NCBI GenBank assembly: GCA_032158295.1 | Contig: CM063243.1 | Coordinates: 10,070,302-10,134,301, forward strand | DNA length: 64,000 nucleotides | Direction of reading: 5' to 3' | Source: Pycnopodia helianthoides | Taxonomy: Eukaryota > Echinodermata > Asteroidea > Forcipulatida > Asteriidae | Part shown: piece after piece, positions 1-64,000 of the stretch | How positions within the stretch are numbered: position 1 is the first letter of the stretch | How the letters are laid out: every line of letters begins with the position of its first letter | Position numbers and translations under genes: made by a program | Notes under the pieces: generated by a model | What the model saw: the letters and a program-made list of their open reading frames with translations, nothing else | What the model was told of the DNA's origin: nothing | Databases searched by the model: none

Positions 1-130
1 CAGTTGTAACCCTCAAGGCTTCTCAGCAGCGCGGAGCGGTAGACCAGAGGCTTATGAGAATGTACTTGGATTTGTGTTTGTATCTTTTGCAACTTCACCC
101 ATTTCTGTCAGAATGGAGGCATATATGCGT

Positions 131-1284
131 CACGACGTATGAAGCCCAATTCCTCGCTTTTTTCTATGGCACAACCATGCACGTTTATTACTTGGTTGGG
201 TTCTTCCATGGTAAAAGGGGGGAGTGTTCATCACCCTACCCCTTTACACCTAACCCTTCCCCTAACCCTACCCCTCACCCTACCCCTCACCCTACCCCTA
301 ACCCTACCCCAACCCCTACCCCTAGCCCTACCCCAACCCCTACCCCTAGCCCTACCCTACTCCTAGAATTATGAGGTTCCATGAACCTCATAGAGGTCCA
401 TGTACAAACTACAATACAAAACTTTTTTTCATTTACGTTTCTGCACCTGGAGTTCTCATTTGAAATCAGATCTCGCCAAAATTAGGCTCTACGTGTTCCT
501 TGGAATCTCATTGAGCGTTGCATGGGTCAAGAAAATCCACTCCGCAAATTTAAAATTGTTAAAAAGCAATAAATTCTTACCGTCATTCCCAGTCCTCTTC
601 AAACAGTGTGAGTGCTGCGCTCGCAAAGGTCTATGAACAAACTGGTACTCCGCGCGCAGCAACGCTGGTCCCGGCAACTGTAGGTTGGTTTTGTACACAC
701 ATCATGTGACTCCAGCGCCATATTTGTTATAACACTCACACTGTTTGAAAAGGACTGGGAATGACGGTAAGAATTTATTGCTTTTTAACAATTTTAAATT
801 TGCGGAGTAGATTTTCTTGACCCATGCAACGCTCAATGAGATTCCAAGGAACACGCAGAGCCTAATTTTGGCGAGATCCGATTTCAAATGAGAACTCCAG
901 GTGCAGAAACGTAAATGAAAAAAAAGTTTTGTATTGTAGTTTGTACATGGACCTCTATGAGGTTCATGGAACCTCATAATTCTAGGAGTACCCCTACCCC
1001 AACCCCTCACCCTACCCCAACCCCTACCCACTACCCATACCCCTCCCCTACCCCATATCCCTGACCCTAACCCTACCCCTAACCCTCACAAACCCTCACC
1101 CCCTCCCCCCTCCTATCCAGTCACCCTGACCGTCTCGTGGCCACAACCATGGTGGTTGGCTTCATATGTATGAAGCCACACAACCGTGGTTGTGCGTGGT
1201 TGTGGCTTCATACGTAAGAAGCCACACAACCACGCCATTGTAACGTGCATGGTTGTGGCTCGGAATTGGGCTTCATACGTTGGT
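131..1284. mobile_element. Large foldback element with CCCTA-rich arrays and nested palindrome
   Basis: Outer inverted ends are CGTATGAAGCCCAATTCC (near 137) and its complement (near 1263-1280). Inside lies a degenerate CCCTA/CCCCAAC-rich array on both sides (about 232-357 and 991-1100), same strand both times. A second palindrome (358-990) splits the array. No coding capacity seen. Confidence 0.75.
358..990. repeat. 633-bp palindrome, ~257-bp arms
   Basis: The left arm 358-614 and right arm 733-990 are near-perfect reverse complements, beginning TACTCCTAGAATTATGAGG, around a 118-bp GC-richer spacer. It appears inserted in the C-rich array. Confidence 0.9.
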
Positions 1285-1445
1285 TCGTAATCTCAATGAC
1301 CTGATTTGCCTGGAGTATTATCTGTCATGACTGTTTAAAACTTCTTACCAACTTACCAAAATTGTTTAAGTCTTCAAAGTCTACTCGGGAAAGCACCGAT
1401 CTCTGTAGTTATAAATTTTTCTAGCTCACTTTTTAAAATGTAACA

Positions 1446-1736
1446 GAAAACACTGAGGTGGTGAAACTGAAAGAAGGCATTAGAGGGTGTAAGGTCAACT
1501 CACAGTCAGATCAGTAGTTTCTTGAAAGCCACAAATTTACATGTAAATGGATGAAAAAAAGAAGAAAAAGATGTCGCTGGAAATTTGAACGTGAAAACAC
1601 CGAGGTGTTGAAACTGAAAGAAGGCGATATACATGTAGGGTGTAAGGTCAACTCACAGGCAGATCGATAATTTCTTGAATGCCACACATTTAGGTGGATG
1701 GAAAAAAGAAGAAAAAGATGTCGCTGGAAATTTGAA
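1446..1736 (+). repeat. Tandem duplication, unit ~145 bp, two copies
   Basis: Two direct copies each run from a GAAAACAC(T/C)GAGGTG start to GATGTCGCTGGAAATTTGAA, with small differences. No further structure. Confidence 0.85.
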
Positions 1737-2524
1737 AAACAGATTACTCTTATTGTCATCTAGCTATCGCAAAAGACAAAAAAAATCATCCTACAAGTAT
1801 GAACATTTAATCATGATATCTAAATCTAATCAGGTACGTAAAGTCCGTCCAAAATGCTGACGTTCGAGACTCCAAATCTTCTACCTTGATCTTAGATGAA
1901 AGGTGCCAGCTGTCAATTATAACATGTCAGGCGACCTTGTAGTTTATTACACTACTGTAAATAAACTATTTGGGTATCACTGATGGAAGCATTCGGGTCT
2001 GAGTTTCAGGCTTTCAAATGGTCCATCTTTTTACCTGCCAAGTGCTAGGCAGATTTGACCTTGATTGAAGGTAACATTAGGGCATTGTAGGGTCATTGTT
2101 TGGTGTTTGTCAACACACATGTAATGCCAAGGCATAATTATAAAGAAAGACGATATCACCTGAGAAAGTTTCAGTTGAATACAGTATCGACTTGATGAGA
2201 AAACAGCAAAAAACTCCAATGTATTTACATCAAGAACAAATCGAATCCAACCAGGCGGGTACCGGCCACATCTCTGGCCGTATTGACATTGATTGAGGGC
2301 AGCATTCCAACGGACACCACAAAACTTTCAAAAAGTCGCCTCCAGGCAATATTTGGAGACTTCAAATTTGTTGACGTACTTTTATTGATTTTTAAATTGG
2401 GGCATTCCCAATGAAATAGTCTCTCAGAATGCTTTCTACCATTACCATCTTTATAACGAGTAGGCCTTTGGATACAAATTACACAATTTCTTTTTTGGGT
2501 CATTACCCAAGTATTGCCCTACCT
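1737..2524. other. Unassigned 5' flank
   Basis: AT-rich sequence with short ORFs only. I see no exon, RNA gene or repeat that I recognise. Confidence 0.5.
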
Positions 2525-3502
2525 TTAAAGGCACTGGACACTATTGGTAATTACTCAAAATAATTGTTAGCATAAAAACTTACTTGGTAACGAGCAATGG
2601 AGAGCTGTTGATAGTATAAAACATTGTGAGAAACGGCTCCCTCTGAAGTAACGTAGTTTTTGAGAAAGAAGTAATTTCTCAGTAAAATCAAGCATCTGAA
2701 AGCACACAACTTGGTGTGACAAGGGTGCTTTTTTTCTTCCATTATTATCTCGCAACTTCGACCACCAATTGAGTTCAAATTTTCACAGGTTTGTTATTTT
2801 GTGCATAGTTGAGATACACTAAGTGAGAAGACTGGTCTTTGACGTAAGCTTGGGCGATATCGCTTTTTCTCAGCCACGATATATCGTCGAGAATATATCG
2901 CGATATTCGATATAATCGCGATTATTTCTTTATGCCGTCAATCTACCACAATACTCACGTTGTGAGTTGTGGCTATGATTGACTGATCAGTTTTACCGTT
3001 GTTCCAATCACCTTTTCTTCGGGTTTTACTCTAAACCTATGGTATGAAAACCTGGGCCTATTACTTACACACATTTAATGTGTTAACTGCGCATGACAGA
3101 CTGTTCTTTATGTGTGCATAACTAATTAGATCACGCTACTCGCACGTCCGCAACACGCACGGGAACGCACGTGATAACACCCATCTGCGTGAGACCGCCT
3201 GATCGCTAAGGCTTTGATGTTGGTTTTTTCGAAGACTAAACCCCGTCGGATCGGATCTGTTAGGGAATCTTGCGGTTGCGGTCTGTGACTTGCAACTCTT
3301 TGACAGCTCTTTAGGAGATTTATTGTTGCAATATCGTCTCGGCTAGGAAATACATCGCGATACTTAACGATATCGCGATTTACCGATATCACGATTAAAA
3401 GAAATGTGACCCGATATCATAATCGTTTCAGAACTAGTATCGCGATATTCGATAATATCGTGGTATCGCCCAAGCCTACTTTGACGTCCAGTGTCTTTTT
3501 AA
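2525..3502. mobile_element. TTAA-bounded MITE (GGACACTATTGGTAATTA family), interrupted copy
   Basis: Both ends carry TTAA and inverted ends of the form GGCACTGGACACTATTGG and CCAGTGTCTTT. Two other copies lie at 23670-24046 and 42736-43123. This copy is split by a hAT-like insertion at 2845-3478 that removes its right terminal strand. Confidence 0.85.
2845..3478. mobile_element. hAT-like non-autonomous element with 8-bp target duplication
   Basis: Terminal inverted repeats TAAGCTTGGGCGATA and TAGGCTTGGGCGATA are flanked by a perfect 8-bp direct repeat CTTTGACG (2837-2844 and 3479-3486). The TAGG..GGGCGATA ends and 8-bp duplication fit the hAT superfamily. It is 634 bp, rich in CGATAT motifs, and has no transposase. 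Confidence 0.9.
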
Positions 3503-4974
3503 GGAACACCTCCATGAGGACAACTTAAATTTTGACAGGAACATGTAAAGGACCACGTGGAGGCAGTGAGTACATGTAGGGGACATTGAAGTATAAGGCC
3601 TGAAACAAAGTTCATGCACTTTCACGTTTGTCAGACTGAACTATTTCTCATGACTATCAGTAAGGGTGTCAACAAGCTTTTAGAAATACAAAATTTCATT
3701 TTAATGCTGTTGATCATTACCAATTTTGTAACTTTTTTTTCATTTCATCACTGGCATCTGATTTGTAATTGGTTAAATAACAGAGTGAAATTAATCTCAC
3801 ACGTACGTATTGTACATTTTTGCCTCATACACATTTTGCTGGTAGCCGTGAAGATGCAGTATTTGAACAGAACGATACAGCTCATCTGTTCGTATCTCTG
3901 TGTACATACAGTGTAGTGTAAATTGTGTACACATACTGCACTGTGAACTCCTACTATGAACTTTATTACAAATACAGTTAGTACAAGAGTAAACAAATGT
4001 GATTTTTGTAATGATCAAAAGTCAAGGTTTAATTTCAGTGTACAGTAAGTAAAGTTGCGATAATGGGTCATTTCATAAAGGTTTGGGCTTATGTAGTTAC
4101 AAAGTTAGGTACACAGTTCAGGTGAAATCCTGCATGGTTTGTACGCGTGTGTGTGTGTCTCTGGTGTATATTTCTACATTTAAAGCAAAGTATTTCTGTA
4201 CCACAAGATATTTTGGTGGGTAAGTGATTTGCAACAGCTTTTTCTTTTCTTTCTTTTTTTCCTTTATTTTTATTTGTGATTTTGTATCCGGCATGCAACT
4301 TTTCACCTGATCAGCTGAACCCCTTAGTTTTGGTTTTGCTAGGAATATATAGCAGTAGGGACAAGATAAATTAGTGAAACAGACAGATAGACAGACAGGC
4401 AGACGAGAGAGCAACAAAATACATGTCATGAAAAGTTCCAAATTTTACATTATGTTACAATACAACTTAGGTAACATTGTAGGCATTTAGTGTAATAATA
4501 GAACAGTATAGTACAGCTTAAAAGGAGCAGCTTTATAGGTAATCTTTGACTTTACATTCATAAATAAATATCCCAGACAATTCAGGCAGTATTTTAGTAT
4601 TGAAAAATTATTAGTGTTAATAGCTTAGAAACACATAATGTGAAATTGTGTGTAACCCTTTTCTTTTTTAGTTTTAAGTTAAAACCACCTAAATTAAGAT
4701 TTTAACTTAAATAAAATAAAAGTTAAAAATACATCATTGACATTTGCATTTAATACAAATTGTAATAGTTGTAACCCTCCACCCTCCCGACAGTTGCAGC
4801 TACATAACGCAATGGGGTTCACAATGCAATGGGGTTCACATCGCACCGTTTACATACTGTCAGTCATTTGTTGCCACAGTCCTAATGTTTGAAAGATGGT
4901 CACATGACCATGTTTACCTGGTATTAAACGGCTGATAAAGACATAGCTGGAGCTGTTTACATGCTTTAAGACCA
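3503..4974. other. Unassigned AT-rich 5' flank
   Basis: No coding or RNA features. It holds a short GT microsatellite (about 4147-4160), a CAGACAGA run near 4380-4400 and a small hairpin around 4670-4708 (TTTTAAGTTAAAA arms). Confidence 0.5.
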
Positions 4975-4975
4975 G

Positions 4976-5162
4976 GGCCCAATTTCATAAAGCTGTTTTA
5001 GCACAAAAAGTAGCTAAGCAAAACAAAATTAATGCTTACCAGTATAAGGTTATCGATCAAACTACCATGACACATGTACAATTTGTTACTGGTGTTCTGC
5101 TGAGCAGAAAAATTGTTAAGCAATATTTTCTTCTTTTAGAGCAGCTCCATGAAATTGGGCCC
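4976..5162. mobile_element. MITE, GGGCCCAATTTCAT family
   Basis: Ends GGGCCCAATTTCATAAAGCTG and CAGCTCCATGAAATTGGGCCC are inverted. The middle has AGTAGCTAAGCA, GCTTACCAG and a GCTGAGCAGAAA motif shared by all copies. Confidence 0.9.
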
Positions 5163-5485
5163 AGATGGCTATAGCACAATCGGCATTCATAGCCATACGC
5201 GTGTTGGTGCCCAAGCTTACGCAGGCCCTAATAATAGGTAATGCAATCAATACATGGTTCTCAATGTAAAATTTGAGCGTTGTGTGCTTAAATGCGCTAC
5301 CATTGAGTGTTTTGTGCAGTTTGTTCCTTGTCAAAACAGCCTTACGACATGAATCAAAAAAGGTAACCAAAAGAAAAGTTCAATTACAGTTTTTCTTTTT
5401 ATTTTTTACACTTTTATAAATGGGAATATAATATTAGATGCTCAGTCTTAAATAAAGGGGATAAAAGAGAAGTGAGTCAGTCTGA

Positions 5486-5935
5486 ACTGGCCATTTAAAA
5501 CCTTGCAGGGTCTCGGCCATGCAATAATGGACCTCGTTGATGCCCTTTTTGTTAAAAAGCATAATATTGTTGGAAAATCTGTCCAACTTTCTGTTAATTT
5601 TCAATTCCTGTCACGTCCTCGGCCCGTTTTGCGAAGGATATGCATGCCATGCTCAAGGGTTGTGCGTACATACGCGCGCGTACCAACATATTTTAGACTG
5701 AATACCAGTATGTATTGATTGCGTTTCGCGTAAATTATCGCCTGTGTAATCTTTGCGCACTACGGGTATGTTTAAACACTTCTAGAAGTAGAAGTGTTTT
5801 AATCGCACGTTTAAACATGGCCATGTGATCTCCTCTCGACCAATCAGAATGGATAAACTGTCCCGGGTATTTATGAATGGCCATTTGAAACCTTGCAGGG
5901 TCGTGGCCGTTTCAGACCTCATTGCCACTCTTTTA
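5486..5935. repeat. Direct repeat pair and shared dispersed segment
   Basis: GGCCATTT(A/G)AAACCTTGCAGGG occurs at 5490 and 5879, followed by similar GGCC..GACCTC..TTG text. Between them, 5800-5875 (CACGTTTAAACATGGCCA and CCAATCAGA) recurs at 15398-15473. The origin is unknown. Confidence 0.6.
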
Positions 5936-6600
5936 TTCTCTAACATGTATTTAAACATTCATTTAGTGTTACATACATACTAAGAGCTTTTAATGTCACT
6001 GTCCAGAAGCTTGTTCCAGTTGTGTCCTATATTTAGGAATGTTAATGTTTACTTGAAGTGCTGGTGTTATATAGTCATGAATGTTTTTATTAAATTCCAC
6101 ACTAATGGGCCATAAAGATAGAGAGAGCTTGACAAATTAACTATTTTGTCACGGTCTTTTCCCATTCAATTGTACATTCCAAAGCTGTTCAGGGTTATTT
6201 ATAGCATAACTGCTTTGAAACATTTCCCTTTTTTCTAACCCCGTAGCACGGAAATTGTGTTTACACTTGATGCTCTTCACAGATAATACTACATTTGCCA
6301 GTTTGCACACACGTCTGGCTTTCTGCGGAATAAACATGGGAACCCCCCCCCCCCCCCCGGAGCTATTACTTTCTCTCTTCCTAACGAAACATGTGACGCG
6401 AATGAAACTGGCAGAGTAGTGCATGAAAGTGTGTTATCTTGTGTTACAAAAGCCACAAGAGCCATTGGTTTTATGATCAACGTGTTCTCATGTTTTGTAT
6501 TTTTCCCTGCGGTTTTGTGAAGGTCACGGGATTCAGATGTGATCGTACTGTTGAGTGGAAGACATGCTGCGCCATTGGTAGTGGTTGAACTACCCTGCAT
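5936..6600. other. Unassigned stretch upstream of candidate first exon
   Basis: It holds a C16 run (6343-6358) and otherwise unremarkable sequence. The LYST promoter could be here, but I see no clear core element at a sensible distance. Confidence 0.4.
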
Positions 6601-6615
6601 TATATTAAAAGCGGA

Positions 6616-6711
6616 ATGGAGGAGTGTAGCCAGATGGGGCGGAACCTGAGAGGCAGGTGGGAGGCGTTTATCTGCCTCCCGCCAGGAGAGATGACGGAGG
6701 CGCTTCAGAGG
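6616..6711 (+). CDS. LYST: Candidate first coding exon of LYST
   Basis: An ATG at 6616 (G at -3 and +4) opens 32 codons and stops exactly at a consensus donor, AGG|GTAAGA. If spliced to the acceptor at 9513-9514, the frame runs through 15 more codons (EKHLLLEDFLRAFLA) into the ATG at 9560 that aligns with the human start. The segment 6600-6711 is GC-rich against AT-rich surroundings. Another start at 6691 (MTEALQR) lies in the same frame. Human LYST has no obvious counterpart, so this could also be 5' UTR or chance. Confidence 0.5.
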
Positions 6712-7737
6712 GTAAGACATTCATCCAGTCGTAACACCTCATGCATAGGTTCTGAATTTTATTATTATTATTATTATTTAATCGGCATAATTCACAATAC
6801 AATAAAAAAAACAGTGAAGACAATGAATAAAATGACAAAGGAACATACAATAGAGCCAGCAGCACATGCCAGGAAGAGAAAAAGCTAACCCATAACCTTG
6901 GGCCGAGGCCTTCGTTTCCAATGCTACTGGCTATAAAAAAAAACATGTTACTAAAAATCAATATTTTATGTACAATAGAAAAATTTGAATAATTTAGTAA
7001 CAATTGCACAGGGAATAAAGAGGATAAAAACAAAGCATCAGGCAAGGACATACTTCACAATGGACATCAACAAATTAGCTTAATGCTAACAAGGAAAAGA
7101 AAACAGGTGAAATTACCCAATATATGCAGAGATTAGGACACCAAATAATGCAGACATGAAAAAAGAAAAACAGGAGAAATTGCCAAAAATACATGCAGAG
7201 AGAAAACTAAAAAGGTGCCAAATGGGCTGATCAATTTTGATTGGCTCAGAGCTTGTCACATGATATGTGTTTGTCTGACCGGTAATTCTGGCAGAAAACG
7301 TCTATCAATAATGCTCATAGAAAAGACTGTCAAATAGCAGCAGGCAGACTTTCCGATTTTGGCACGGAAAATGTCATCATGTGTTGTGATGTACCGTACC
7401 TGTGCCTTTGTTCTTTTTTGCTGGCTTGAGTTATATTATTAGAAACACTTCTCCCAGTCTGTGTAGAATCTATGCATAAATGAAGTAAATCCAATGATGA
7501 CCATTACAACTTGTGAACAAATTAATCCGTTATCTCTTAGTGAATCAGTGATCACCTCAATACAAATACATGATGAGTTTGGATAATCTACTGGTTGGGT
7601 CAAATTTTTGAATACTATCCAATCATCTATTCTAGGTTGTACTTTGATTTGATAGATTCAATACTGCTAAGCCAAATTAACCATGCTTAACATTGAAGTA
7701 GTCAAACCAATACTTTTGGAGTCAGACTGTACATTGT
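6712..7737. other. Unassigned stretch (intron 1 if exon 6616-6711 is real)
   Basis: An (ATT)n run near 6761-6778 and plain AT-rich sequence. Nothing coding recognised. Confidence 0.5.
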
Positions 7738-7946
7738 CAGTGGCTGCATATTGCGCCACAGCACCTTGTAAACCATTACATGGTGCTATGTATAGGAATA
7801 GGTCTAATACGTCAAAACGTAGCTCCACAATACCTTGCAGGAAAATATGGAAATGTTGAAGCGCCTTGAGCATCACTGAGTGACGGATATGAGCGCTATA
7901 TAAGAAGCCACTATTATTATTATTATTATTATTATTGTTATTATTA
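7738..7946 (+). mobile_element. SINE (tRNA-Leu family), 5'-truncated body and tail
   Basis: Shares the body (CACAGCACCTTGTAAACCAT) and LINE-like tail (GAAGCGCCTTGAG, GCGCTATATAAGAAGCCA) with the fuller copy at 45182-45616. It ends in (ATT)n. The tRNA head is missing. Confidence 0.85.
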
Positions 7947-8128
7947 CACCATTTTGGGATGAGGGACTCAACGAATGGACTAACCACTTCAGGTTGGATG
8001 ATGTCTTTTTCTGACGTCATTTTCCAAACTGGCTTATTACGGCGGGCGTTTTTTTGTTACTCTCTAAACAACTTCAGAGCGCCTTCTATTTTTTGGCAGT
8101 CAGCCAGATAGCTGACATATTCAGCGTG

Positions 8129-8215
8129 GTGCACGCCGTTCTCATGCCAAACGCATGACTAACTGTTCCAAATTGCCCGTAAAGATGGCCGATTTACGTC
8201 ACATTGCAACCTGTC
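8129..8215 (+). mobile_element. MITE fragment, TTGCCCGTAAAGATGGC end
   Basis: Shares GTGCACGCCGTTCTCA and CCCGTAAAGATGGCCGATTT with the fuller copy at 26054-26233. Confidence 0.75.
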
Positions 8216-9514
8216 TATAAAATACTAAAATTAAGCTTTGACCATCAGTTTGCATAAAATCAGGCAATGCATCTTTAACTGCCATGTCTTACAGCCTAGG
8301 CTTTACGATTCATGGTGAATGCATGGTGCTTGTTATGAGAACCTTTGTTGTCGTCCCTTTGTCGAGTTGGGGTTTTATTGTGACAAGGGAAAATGATTAC
8401 TCTGGAAGCTAAAAAGCGTTTGGGAAAATAATAACTGGGCAGAGGCATGACATTTTTTTCAGGGGAACTACCGATTGGAAGTGATTCAAGAATGTTCTAT
8501 CATGACTGCGCAGTCTAAAAATGGAAATTTGGGATGTGTGGGGTGGTCAAAACAAATTGGAAAACAAAGATTTTAGACATTGTCTTCTCTGAATGGCCCC
8601 TAAACAAGCATCGCTGTGGGAAAGTTCTGTATGCACTGAGCATGAAATGTGGGGAACCATACTAACTGACCTTGTGCGACTTTACATGAGAGATGTTGGT
8701 GCAGTGTGCTTGTGCATATCACGCTTATGCGTGAACGCGCAGACAGTGTATCAATTTAAGGCAGCTTGTCTGCACAAGAAACCAACATACATGTACTTCA
8801 AAGCATAAAGCTGAACATCAACCAGAGTCTTTCCATATTTGGTATTAGTAATTTTCCAATAAACTAAGTTGTTTGGGCTCGGCTAAATTTGTGTGTTTTT
8901 AAAAGCACACCAAGCTGAATGCACTTAGAGTGGTGACTTGAGAATTGAACAATTTCACTTTGTGGAGCATTCTTTCCAATTCACACGAGAAGCCAGTTGT
9001 GTATTGCCCTGAACCATATATTAGTCTTGCAGGGTGTTCAATAATTACACAAACAGATGATACATCACTCATGCATACATTTTATGGCCACTTTGATGTA
9101 CATGTAAGTCACATGCTTAAAGGGGAAGTGTATGTTTTTATGGAGTTGAGTAAATTAACCCTTATCCAGTGCATTGTAGCTTTAAATTGACACACCATGA
9201 TCGGCCAGCTAAAAATAGTGTGATTGGCTTTGATAGGTTGCTAGTGATGACATTGCAAAAACAACAACTTGATTTTGTGCGCAGCCATATCAGGCTTGGT
9301 TTGCTCATATGAGGCAATCTATGTATTTATGGGTTCTCCAGATGTTATTTCCTTGACTGGTAATATTTGAGACGGATAATAATTTTTTGGAGAAATTGTA
9401 CCTGTATGAATTTGGTAATCAGTGAGCTGTTGGATTAAAACTAATCAAGTTTTGCACTCTATCTTTTAAATAAGAGAATGTCATTGAGACTTGACATTTA
9501 TTTATTCCGCACAG
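8216..9514. other. Unassigned stretch before LYST exon 1
   Basis: AT-rich with no recognisable repeat or exon. Short open frames here have no LYST similarity. Confidence 0.4.
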
Positions 9515-63537
<54,023 letters not shown>

Positions 63538-63599
63538 GTATACCACCACTGCCATATCTGAAATAATTCTTCCTGTAACATTGCCTCACTTGTTTTTGA

Positions 63600-64000
63600 A
63601 TTCCTTACCTACACGTATAACACAACCGTCATTGTAAAGTTCCTTACTTATAACACTGCCTCACCTCATACTTCGGTACCTGTAACAGAGCCTCAATATG
63701 GAATTCCTTAACTATAACAGAGCCTCACTTTGGAATTCCTTACCTAGTGTATAACTTGCACGAGCCATAGCCCACGGAAAGTACGAGGTAAGGGGACAAT
63801 CATAGCAGCAGGCTCATGGGGGCCTGCGGAGCTCCGATCCCCATGACTTGCACGAACTCAGCCTCATTTTCAAGATTTTGTAACCTATAACAGAGCCTCA
63901 CTTTGGAATTCATTACCTACGACACGGCCTCATTTATTCCTTACCTATAACACAGCCTCATTTTGGGATTCCTCACCTATAACACAGCCTCATTTTGGGA
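63600..64000 (+). repeat. ~32-bp minisatellite, runs off the window
   Basis: Units of the form TTCCTTACCTATAACAGAGCCTCACTTTGGAA (split here: TTCCTTACC, TATAACA, AGCCTCA, TTTGG). About ten copies, interrupted at about 63755-63850 by a unique GC-richer piece. Confidence 0.85.

Noticed and set aside
240..357. True telomere
   Set aside because: The CCCTA-like array is degenerate, about 120 bases, and inside a foldback element; it is interstitial.
3126..3392. 88-codon minus-strand frame
   Set aside because: It lies inside the non-autonomous hAT-like element and resembles no transposase.
7667..8020. 117-codon minus-strand frame with an Asn run
   Set aside because: The Asn run is the (ATT)n tail of a SINE read in reverse.

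Overview
The window is eukaryotic (animal) DNA dominated by one large intron-rich gene on the + strand. Conceptual exons joined at GT/AG sites give a protein that follows LYST (lysosomal-trafficking regulator, the Chediak-Higashi protein of vertebrates) from its N-terminus to its first WD40 repeats. I place 46 exons between 9515 and 63537, about 3,610 codons in the window. The last WD repeats (roughly 185 residues in human LYST) lie beyond position 64000. A further candidate first coding exon sits at 6616-6711. The organism is probably an echinoderm, most likely a sea star. That guess rests on the divergence of the protein from vertebrate LYST and on repeat families I associate from memory with sea-star genomes; it is unproven.

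Layout. 1-6600: 5' flank with no convincing coding exon. It holds a large foldback element in a CCCTA-rich array, a 145-bp tandem duplication, and a hAT-like element inserted in a TTAA-flanked MITE. 6600-9606: candidate first exon and the first secure exon (ATG at 9560). 13.3-25 kb: N-terminal helical-repeat part, including a 2.9-kb exon. 25.2-27.7 kb: concanavalin A-like domain. 29.4-50.6 kb: second helical-repeat region with a long acidic linker exon. 51.4-54.9 kb: PH-like domain. 55.1-59.2 kb: BEACH domain. 59.9-63.5 kb: start of the WD40 repeats.

The reading frame is open and splice phases agree in every exon except three places (near 19018-19035, 19651-19662 and 25272-25284). At each one a single missing base would restore the LYST frame, in or next to a short homopolymer or CT run. 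This looks like consensus error more than gene death, because the other ~10.8 kb of coding sequence is intact.

The introns are full of transposon debris: several TTAA-bounded MITE families, GGGCCCAATTTCAT-ended MITEs, palindromic foldbacks, three tRNA-derived SINE families (one with a LINE-like 3' tail), non-LTR reverse-transcriptase remnants and several mini/satellite arrays. A tandem duplication of the 3' half of a BEACH exon lies in the intron behind it. I found no CRISPR, rRNA or convincing functional tRNA, and no second protein gene. I see no clearly undescribed system. The best leads are the N-terminal exon, the exon-fragment duplication and the palindrome/TTAA element families.
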